From Moraxellaceae bacterium UBA2477 (GTDB lineage Bacteria > Pseudomonadota > Gammaproteobacteria > Pseudomonadales > Moraxellaceae), in the NCBI GenBank assembly GCA_002342025.1, contig DDPD01000017.1, positions 1 to 19,682 of the forward strand: DNA of 19,682 nt, given 5' to 3'. The notes under the pieces are model-generated. The model saw only the letters and a list, made by a program, of their open reading frames with translations, searched no databases and was not told where the DNA came from. A program made the translations under genes and the position numbers. This document shows positions 14,283-19,682 of this stretch, one piece after another; the first letter of the stretch is position 1; each line of letters starts with the position of its first letter.

Positions 14283-15145
14283 TGACGGAGCCTACGGTGA
14301 AGCCTATTCGTCCCATGGCAACGCCAGCGCTGCAGCGCTTGCTGCACATCATGGCGAGATTGCGCGACCCCGAGCAGGGCTGCAATTGGGATCTGGCGCA
14401 AACACCCGCCACGCTCGCGCCTTACACCATTGAAGAGGCTTACGAAGTTATTGATGCCATCGCCCGTGGCGACTCGGCGGATTGGCGTGAAGAGCTGGGT
14501 GACTTGCTCCTACAGGTAGTCTTCCAGGCACAGCTGGCTCAGGAGCAGGGCTTATTCGATTTTGATGCGGTGGCGCAGTCCATCGCGGATAAGTTAGAGC
14601 GTCGGCACCCCCATATTTTTCGTGATGGCCGTTTGGATTTGCCTCGGCTCGATCTGACCGCGGACGAAGTGAGCGCGCAGTGGAGCGTGATCAAGGCGCA
14701 GGAAAAGGCCTTGAAGGCTGCGGCGCACGGTGGCGAGCTGCCACCGGCCGCATTTCTCGACAAGGTTGGTGCGGGTTTGCCGCCGCTGCTGCGCGCCGAA
14801 AAGCTGCAGGCAAGGGCGGGCGAGATTGGTTATGACTGGAACGATCCACGAGCCGTTATTGCCAAACTGCGTGAAGAAATTGACGAGTTAGAAGCCGCGC
14901 TCGATGAGCGGTTGCCGCAGGCCGCCTTGCAGGACGAGCTGGGCGATATCCTGTTTTGCTGCGTCAACATCGGCCGCCATTTGCAGGTGGACAGTGAGCA
15001 GGCGCTGCTCGGTGGCATTGCCAAGTTTCGCCGCCGCTTCGGACATATCGAACAGCAGCTCAGTGCCAAAGGCCTGGCGCTGACGGAGGCTAGCCTCGAT
15101 GACATGGAAGCGCTCTGGCAGGATGCCAAGCGGGCCGGCCTGTGA
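14282..15145 (+). CDS. mazG: Nucleoside triphosphate pyrophosphohydrolase MazG
   Basis: 287-residue all-alpha NTP pyrophosphohydrolase that hydrolyses (d)NTPs to NMP and PPi. It has two tandem MazG domains, each with the EExxE...ExxD type metal motif. The first is IEEAYEVIDAI (from 50) with REELGDLLLQVVF (69-81). The second is REEIDELEAAL with DELGDILFCCVNIGRH. The opening LRDPEQGCNWDLAQT is typical. In E. coli, MazG influences starvation survival and is reported to affect ppGpp levels, which suits its position right after relA. The ATG at 14282 shares its A with the relA stop (TGATG), so translation is coupled; a TTG at 14279 in the same frame is less likely. The mazEF toxin-antitoxin pair that precedes mazG in E. 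coli is absent here. The stop overlaps the GTG start of moaA. Confidence 0.93.
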   Translation: MTEPTVKPIRPMATPALQRLLHIMARLRDPEQGCNWDLAQTPATLAPYTIEEAYEVIDAIARGDSADWREELGDLLLQVVFQAQLAQEQGLFDFDAVAQSIADKLERRHPHIFRDGRLDLPRLDLTADEVSAQWSVIKAQEKALKAAAHGGELPPAAFLDKVGAGLPPLLRAEKLQARAGEIGYDWNDPRAVIAKLREEIDELEAALDERLPQAALQDELGDILFCCVNIGRHLQVDSEQALLGGIAKFRRRFGHIEQQLSAKGLALTEASLDDMEALWQDAKRAGL

Positions 15146-16146
15146 CTGACCTAAACGCGTCCGCACTCATCGATCCGTTCCAGCGCGAGATCCGCTATCT
15201 GCGCATTTCGGTGACAGATCGCTGCGACTTCCGTTGTGTCTATTGCATGGCCGAAGACATGAAGTTCCTGCCGCGCAGTGAGGTGCTGTCGCTGGAGGAG
15301 ATCGAGCGCCTGGCGCGCGTGTTTGTCGGGCTGGGCGTGCGCAAGATTCGTCTCACCGGCGGCGAGCCCCTGGTGCGACGTGGACTGACAGATCTGGTAC
15401 GCCAGATTGCGCAGATTCCGGGCTTGGATACGCTGGCAATGACCAGTAATGGCGCCCGTCTTGCCGAGCAAGCCGTGGCCTTGCGCCAAGCTGGCTTGCA
15501 GCAAATTAACATCAGCTTAGATAGTCTCGACCCCGACCGTTTTCATGCCATGACCCGCACCGGTGAGCTGGTTGATGTGCTGGCAGGCATCGATACCGCC
15601 ATTGCTGCCGGCTTCCCGCGCATCCGCCTGAATGCCGTTATCTTGCAGGGCCGCAACGATCAGGATGTGTTGGCGCTGGTCGCGTTTGCGCTGGCAAAGG
15701 GAATCGACCTGGCGTTTATCGAGGAAATGCCGCTCGGCGTCATCGACGATCACGATCGCGCTGAAACGATGCTGACCAGTGCCGCCTTGCGCGACATGAT
15801 CATGCCGCACCATGCCTTGCTGCTCGAAGGGGCGGATCATCGCAGCGGGCCGGCGACCTATTATCGTGTTGCTGGCAGTCAGACCCGGCTCGGCTTCATC
15901 TCGCCGCACAGCCATAATTTCTGTGGCGACTGCAATCGGGTCAGGCTCACGGCCGAGGGGCGATTGCTGCTCTGTTTGGGCCACGAACACAGCCTCGATC
16001 TGCGCGCGCCGCTGCGGGCCGGCGCCAGTGATAGCGAACTGGCTGACATGATTCGGCAAGCATTGTTGCGTAAGCCTGAGCGCCACGAATTCGATCTTGC
16101 TGGCGAGCCCCAGATTGTGCGATTCATGAACATGACCGGTGGCTAA
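15142..16146 (+). CDS. moaA: GTP 3',8-cyclase MoaA, molybdenum cofactor biosynthesis
   Basis: Radical SAM enzyme of 334 residues that, with MoaC, converts GTP to cyclic pyranopterin monophosphate, the first step of Moco synthesis. The SAM-cluster motif is CDFRCVYC (Cys28, Cys32, Cys35), and LTGGEPLVRRG is the SAM-contacting glycine motif. The second, substrate-binding cluster uses Cys261, Cys264 and Cys278 in FCGDCNRVRLTAEGRLLLC. The protein ends in the double glycine (MTGG) needed for activity in MoaA. The start is a GTG at 15142 whose last two bases fall in the mazG TGA (GTGA), implying coupling. MoaC, MoaD and MoaE are not in the window and must be encoded elsewhere if the pathway is complete. 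Confidence 0.94.
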   Translation: MTDLNASALIDPFQREIRYLRISVTDRCDFRCVYCMAEDMKFLPRSEVLSLEEIERLARVFVGLGVRKIRLTGGEPLVRRGLTDLVRQIAQIPGLDTLAMTSNGARLAEQAVALRQAGLQQINISLDSLDPDRFHAMTRTGELVDVLAGIDTAIAAGFPRIRLNAVILQGRNDQDVLALVAFALAKGIDLAFIEEMPLGVIDDHDRAETMLTSAALRDMIMPHHALLLEGADHRSGPATYYRVAGSQTRLGFISPHSHNFCGDCNRVRLTAEGRLLLCLGHEHSLDLRAPLRAGASDSELADMIRQALLRKPERHEFDLAGEPQIVRFMNMTGG

Positions 16147-16177
16147 GGCCATCTTCATACCGAAAAAGAGATCCGAA

Positions 16178-16714
16178 ATGAGCGCTGAAAAATCGTTTGT
16201 GCCGCTGCAAGTTGCCGTCCTGACTGTTTCCGATACACGCAGTGTAGACACCGATACGTCCGGTCAATATCTGGTCGAGCAGTTGCAGCAAGCCGGACAT
16301 GTCTTAGCCGCCAGGGTCATCGTTAAGGATGATATTTACCAAATTAGAGCGCAGGTCTCGGCCTGGATTGCCAGTGACGACGTGCAAGCCGTGATTCTCA
16401 CGGGTGGAACGGGCTTCTCGGGGCGCGACAGCACGCCCGAAGCCATCACGCCGCTGTTAGACAAAACGATTGAAGGCTTTGGCGAGCTGTTTCGCCACAT
16501 TTCCTACCTCGAAATTGGCACCAGCACCCTGCAATCCCGTGCCCTAGCAGGATTAGCGAATCGTACAGCCATCTTCTGTGTGCCCGGCTCCACGGGGGCT
16601 TGCCGCACGGCGTGGGAAGGCATTTTGAGTAGTCAGCTCGATAATCGTCATCGCCCCTGCAATCTCGTGCCGCATCTGAAGGCTGCAGTCGCTGTCTGCG
16701 ATACGCGAGGCTGA
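16178..16714 (+). CDS. moaB: Molybdenum cofactor biosynthesis protein B (MoaB/MogA family)
   Basis: 178-residue protein of the MoaB/MogA family. The molybdopterin-binding signature is ILTGGTGFSGRDSTPEA (from 73), with the later FCVPGSTGACRTAWEGI. The blocks RAQVSAWIASDDVQ and EIGTSTLQSRALAG align closely, from memory, with E. coli MoaB. In some organisms MoaB adenylylates molybdopterin before MoeA inserts molybdate, while in E. coli MogA does this. Its place directly before moeA suggests it may do that job here, which is inference. I start at ATG 16178 because AAAGAG (16165-16170) precedes it and the family N-terminus fits; the open frame from 16139 overlaps the end of moaA. One base separates its stop from the moeA ATG. 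Confidence 0.9.
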   Translation: MSAEKSFVPLQVAVLTVSDTRSVDTDTSGQYLVEQLQQAGHVLAARVIVKDDIYQIRAQVSAWIASDDVQAVILTGGTGFSGRDSTPEAITPLLDKTIEGFGELFRHISYLEIGTSTLQSRALAGLANRTAIFCVPGSTGACRTAWEGILSSQLDNRHRPCNLVPHLKAAVAVCDTRG

Positions 16715-16715
16715 G

Positions 16716-17927
16716 ATGGCGCTTATGTCGGTTGATGAGGCGCTGGAACGCTTAGTGTCGGCTGCTAAGGCATATCGTGCGGCTCGACCGCTGCCTTACG
16801 AGTCCCTGCCGCTGCTGGCCGCCCAAGGCCGTATTCTCGCCAACGATGTTATCGCGCCAGTGAATGTGCCGCCGGCACGAAATAGCGCCATGGATGGCTA
16901 TGCCTTTCGGCTGGCTGACGTCATATCATCAAGCCCTTTACGGGTAAGCCAGCGGATACCGGCAGGTACAGCTCCAACGCCCCTTGAGCCCGGTACGGTG
17001 GCACGAATTTTCACGGGCGCGGTGATTCCTGATGGCGCTGATACGGTAGAGATGCAGGAAAATTGCGACGAAAAAGAAGGTCACGTGACCTTTTTGCAGC
17101 CGCCACGGCTGGGCGCTCATATTCGCGCGGCAGGTGAAGATATTACTCAGGGTATCCAGGTGCTTAACGCGGGTACTCGCCTAGGGCCTGCCCATTTAGG
17201 GCTGCTCGCATCCTTGGGCTTGCCTGAAGTGAATGTGGTGGCACCCATTAAAGTGGCGTTACTGTGCACAGGAGATGAGCTGGTGAATCCAGGCACGGAA
17301 CTCAAGCCCGGCCAGCTCTATAACAGCAACGCCACGCTCCTCACTGCGCTGCTAAAGCAGCAGGGTTGCGATGTCCTGCAATTGCCCTCGGTGGCCGATA
17401 CGGTGGCGGACACTGAGCAAGCCTTTCGTCATGCAATCTCTGTTGGCGCGGACCTAGTGGTGACAACCGGAGGCGTATCGGTTGGCGAAGAGGATCACGT
17501 GCGCACGGCCTTACTGCGGCTCGGTCAGCTCGCTTTATGGAAAGTAGCGATTAAGCCAGGAAAGCCGATCGCGCTGGGTGAGATAGACGGTGTGCCGGTT
17601 ATTGGCCTGCCCGGAAACCCGCAATCAGTGTGGGTGACCTACCAAGTGCTGGCCCTACCGTTTATTCGCTGTTTACAGGGTGATATCACACTACCCGTAA
17701 TGCTTCGCGTGCCTGCTGGCTTTGAGCGTACTCAGCCGCAAGGTCGCCGTGAGTATCTTCGAGTTCAAATAGGCGTTGATGAGCAAGGGATTCAACAGTT
17801 GCTGGCGCACCCACAACAGGGCAGCGGCGTGCTTTCTTCAGCGACTTGGGCGCATGGGTTAGCGCTGGTAGAGGCGGGGGATACAGTGAAGATGGGGCAG
17901 TTGTTGCCTTTTTATCCGCTGAAATAA
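16716..17927 (+). CDS. moeA: Molybdopterin molybdenumtransferase MoeA
   Basis: Enzyme of 403 residues that inserts molybdate into adenylylated molybdopterin. Domain order is typical: an N-terminal region with VPPARNSAMDGYAF (Asp60), a domain with the IFTGAVIPDGADTV motif, the MoaB/MogA-like domain beginning at LLCTGDELV and containing TTGGVSVGEEDHVRTAL and IGLPGNPQS, then a C-terminal beta-barrel. Length matches E. coli MoeA (about 410). GAGG (16707-16710) lies five bases before the ATG; a second in-frame ATG lies nine bases later. The gene abuts moaB and closes the run of eight plus-strand genes. I see no clear intrinsic terminator after it, only a short GCTCGAGC palindrome, so some read-through to the porin is possible. 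Confidence 0.93.
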   Translation: MALMSVDEALERLVSAAKAYRAARPLPYESLPLLAAQGRILANDVIAPVNVPPARNSAMDGYAFRLADVISSSPLRVSQRIPAGTAPTPLEPGTVARIFTGAVIPDGADTVEMQENCDEKEGHVTFLQPPRLGAHIRAAGEDITQGIQVLNAGTRLGPAHLGLLASLGLPEVNVVAPIKVALLCTGDELVNPGTELKPGQLYNSNATLLTALLKQQGCDVLQLPSVADTVADTEQAFRHAISVGADLVVTTGGVSVGEEDHVRTALLRLGQLALWKVAIKPGKPIALGEIDGVPVIGLPGNPQSVWVTYQVLALPFIRCLQGDITLPVMLRVPAGFERTQPQGRREYLRVQIGVDEQGIQQLLAHPQQGSGVLSSATWAHGLALVEAGDTVKMGQLLPFYPLK

Positions 17928-17957
17928 AAACGGGCTGCTCGAGCGAGTCGTCTGAAA

Positions 17958-18012
17958 ATGTCATGAATTCGTCATATATCTGACGCGTTATTGTCATCTG
18001 AGGTGCTAATAC
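17958..18012 (+). promoter_or_regulatory. Two tandem Pho boxes and -10 element upstream of the porin
   Basis: Four consecutive 11-base units are visible: ATGTCATGAAT (17958), TCGTCATATAT (17969), CTGACGCGTTA (17980) and TTGTCATCTGA (17991). Compared with the PhoB half-site CTGTCAT plus four AT-rich bases, they match the seven-base core at 6, 5, 4 and 6 positions. Units 1-2 and 3-4 therefore form two Pho boxes. The last core ends at 17997, and nine bases later stands TAATAC (18007-18012), a good -10. That is close to the phoA arrangement, where the Pho box replaces the -35. The leader to the porin ATG would be about 85 bases. Confidence 0.72.
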
Positions 18013-18103
18013 TGCGCCCAACCCAAAAGCAGAGCTCGAATTGAGTTTTGCGGGTACGGCCGGCGTCGGTCGACACTACTTGCTCAATGATTGAGGTAAA
18101 ACC

Positions 18104-19306
18104 ATGAAACTCGTAATCAAATCGTTAGCGCTGGCGATCGCCGCAGCTGGTCTGGCCGCTCCGGTCATGGCCGATACCGCTACTACCAAGGGTGGTTTTC
18201 AGATCAAGTCGGATGACGGTAACTTCGAAGCTAAGCTCGGTGGCCGTATTCATTTTGATGGCAATTTTTACACTAGCGAAAAAGATTTGGGCTCAGCTAC
18301 AGCTCAGGATTCGAACAGTCAGTTCTTCTTCCGTCGTGCTCGTATCACGATCGAAGGTCGTGCCTACGACTACACCTACAAGTTTGAAAATGATTTCGCT
18401 AACTCAGCCGATGGTTCTGCAAAGACGAATGAAGGCATCCGCGAAATGTGGATTGGTCGCCAAGTCATGGGCAATAAGAACCTGCGTCTCGGTCAGGCCA
18501 AGCCTTACCGTGGCATGGAAGAGTTGACTAGCTCCAACGAAATCACCTTCATGGAGCGTCCGCTGGCTACGGCTTCGGGTATCTATAACAACCAATTCAC
18601 CACCGGTGCGTTCTTAGACGGTTCTGGTGAAGGTTACGGTTACGGTGTTTCGGTTTACACGCCACGTTCGGTAGATTCTGCCGAAACACAAGGTTTGGGC
18701 GTAAACGCTCGTGGCTTTATCGTGCCGCTGCGTACTAACGGTAACTTGATCCACATTGGTTTAAGTGCGTCGCAAGACAACTTTGAGACCAACACCACCA
18801 GCAAGGATCCACGTATTGTGGGTCGTGAGAATGGCCTGAAGACAGGCGCTTTGATTGCAGCGGCTACGTTTAACGAGCAGCGAACCATTGCTGCTGAATT
18901 AGCGGCACGTTTTGGCGCTTTCTCGATGCAAGGCGAGTTCGCCAAAGCAAATTTCAAAGATAACCGTGCAGTTCCTGTGAATGTGGCTGATAACGACCTC
19001 GACACCTACTACGTTCAGGCCAGCTACTTCCTGACCGATCACACCAAGCCGTATGACTTCAAGAAAGGTGTCTTCAAGTCGCCAAAACTGAATGGTGAAG
19101 AAGGCGCGATTGAATTGAAGGCTCGTTACGATGTCATTGAAAACAAGGACATCAAGGGCAACGAAGCTTCGGCTTACACAGTAGGTGTGAACTACTACGC
19201 GACGCCAAACACACGCTTCATGGTTGAATATGTGAAGGGTGAAACGGATGTAGGCACTGATAAAGATGCTTCCGCCATCACAGCCCGTGCCCAGTTCAAC
19301 TTCTAA
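18104..19306 (+). CDS. Phosphate-selective porin, OprO/OprP family
   Basis: Outer-membrane beta-barrel of 400 residues. The signal peptide is MKLVIKSLALAIAAAGLAAPVMA, written here only to name its predicted cleavage after Ala23. Mature residues show alternating amphipathic strands, FFFRRARITIEGRAYDYTYKFEND, and the repeated short-turn pattern of porins. Confidence 0.85.
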   Translation: MKLVIKSLALAIAAAGLAAPVMADTATTKGGFQIKSDDGNFEAKLGGRIHFDGNFYTSEKDLGSATAQDSNSQFFFRRARITIEGRAYDYTYKFENDFANSADGSAKTNEGIREMWIGRQVMGNKNLRLGQAKPYRGMEELTSSNEITFMERPLATASGIYNNQFTTGAFLDGSGEGYGYGVSVYTPRSVDSAETQGLGVNARGFIVPLRTNGNLIHIGLSASQDNFETNTTSKDPRIVGRENGLKTGALIAAATFNEQRTIAAELAARFGAFSMQGEFAKANFKDNRAVPVNVADNDLDTYYVQASYFLTDHTKPYDFKKGVFKSPKLNGEEGAIELKARYDVIENKDIKGNEASAYTVGVNYYATPNTRFMVEYVKGETDVGTDKDASAITARAQFNF

Positions 19307-19336
19307 GTTTTACTGAACACGACGCAACGGTTGCAA

Positions 19337-19375
19337 AGAAAAGGCCCTTCGGGGCCTTTTCTGTTTGTATCTTGT
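19337..19375 (+). terminator. Intrinsic terminator of the porin gene
   Basis: AGAAAAGGCCC (19337-19347) pairs perfectly with GGGCCTTTTCT (19352-19362) around the stable TTCG tetraloop, followed by the T-rich GTTTGTATCTT. The A-rich left arm could also serve weakly on the opposite strand. Confidence 0.88.
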
Positions 19376-19509
19376 CGAGTGTTCGTAGTTTCCGCATCAA
19401 AACGACGCCCCGTCTCCCGTCTTTTCGCGGCGCGTGATAACATCCTGTCCCGTCTTTGTACCTGCTTTCGGCGGGTGCGCCGTGATCACGCAAGCTGTCT
19501 GGAAAGTTC
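19376..19509 (+). promoter_or_regulatory. Leader and promoter region of pyrG
   Basis: The gap after the porin terminator must hold the pyrG promoter. The only candidate I see is an extended -10, TGATAACAT (19435-19443), without a recognisable -35. No riboswitch-like fold or repeated G-rich start typical of Gram-positive pyrG attenuation is visible. Confidence 0.3.
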
Positions 19510-19682
19510 ATGACCAAATTCATTTTTGTCACTGGTGGTGTGGTGTCTTCGCTGGGCAAGGGCATCTCCGCCGCCTCGCTGGCCGCCATTCTGGAAGCTC
19601 GTGGTCTCTCGGTCACCATGATCAAGATGGACCCCTACATCAATGTCGATCCGGGCACGATGAGCCCGTATCAGCACGGCGA
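19510..19682 (+). CDS. pyrG: CTP synthase, N-terminal part (cut by window edge)
   Basis: The first 57 codons of CTP synthase, which makes CTP from UTP, ATP and glutamine. The opening TKFIFVTGGVVSSLGKGIS holds the nucleotide-binding loop of the synthetase domain (about residues 8-18). The following KMDPYINVDPGTMSPYQHG (39-57) is the conserved UTP/metal-binding block, interrupted by the window end. The full protein is usually about 545 residues, with a C-terminal glutaminase domain out of view. GGAA (19501-19504) precedes the ATG. In E. coli pyrG directly follows mazG; here moaA, moaB, moeA and the porin gene lie between. Confidence 0.96.
   Translation, partial: MTKFIFVTGGVVSSLGKGISAASLAAILEARGLSVTMIKMDPYINVDPGTMSPYQHG

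Noticed and set aside
14282..15145. Possible mazEF toxin-antitoxin genes next to mazG, as in E. coli
   Set aside because: relA and mazG share a base, so there is no space for mazE or mazF, and neither appears elsewhere in the window.
15517..16251. 244-codon open frame on the minus strand opposite moaA
   Set aside because: Antisense to moaA, whose cysteine motifs are intact; the translated product has no recognisable motif or ribosome binding context.
17935..17955. GCTCGAGC palindrome after moeA as a terminator
   Set aside because: It leaves no room for a loop in its core and has no following T-tract.
1..19682. CRISPR array, IS element, integrase, tRNA or attachment-site duplication
   Set aside because: No regularly spaced repeats, transposase or integrase motifs, or tRNA-like cloverleaf were seen; the gene order is that of a conserved chromosomal core.

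Overview
The window is a stretch of gammaproteobacterial chromosome, most likely Pseudomonadales or a close relative. The best evidence is gene order. A GacS/BarA-type hybrid kinase, cysM, rlmD, relA, mazG and pyrG lie in the order I know from Pseudomonas (gacS, cysM, rlmD, relA, mazG) and from E. coli (barA, rlmD, relA, mazG, pyrG). Two lipoproteins with lipoboxes and an outer-membrane porin confirm a Gram-negative envelope. I see no tRNA, rRNA, IS element, phage gene, toxin-antitoxin pair or CRISPR array. Most of the window is core genome.

Layout. Positions 1-4328 hold household and envelope genes: the start of a DUF1289 Fe-S-type protein (minus strand, cut by the window edge), a SirB2-like membrane protein, an OmpA-family lipoprotein, a beta-carbonic anhydrase (minus), a dGTPase-like HD hydrolase and a type-2 3-hydroxyacyl-CoA dehydrogenase-like SDR. 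Positions 4330-6588 (minus) encode the GacS/BarA-like tripartite kinase. It is convergent with the SDR with one base between them, and divergent from a large secreted lipoprotein hydrolase (6774-8675) with a CocE/S15-like layout.

From 8781 to 17927 eight plus-strand genes form what looks like one long transcription unit: cysM, a PolB-type 3'-5' exonuclease, rlmD, relA, mazG, moaA, moaB and moeA. Start and stop codons overlap at cysM/exonuclease, relA/mazG and mazG/moaA. Cysteine synthesis, rRNA modification, the stringent response, nucleotide-pool cleaning and molybdenum-cofactor synthesis are therefore physically linked. A strong hairpin terminator and a candidate promoter sit just before cysM.

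After moeA comes a phosphate-selective porin (OprO/OprP family). Its upstream region has four 11-bp-spaced TGTCAT-like units, arranged as two tandem Pho boxes, with a TAATAC -10 at the right distance. The porin is closed by a TTCG-loop terminator, and the window ends inside pyrG. Relative to the E. coli order, the Moco genes and the porin lie between mazG and pyrG.

The observations most worth following are the tandem Pho boxes, the coupling of Moco genes to relA-mazG, the cysteine-rich S15-like lipoprotein, the hairpin in the gacS leader, and the carbonic anhydrase stop codon inside a bidirectional terminator. I found no clearly new defence or mobile system.
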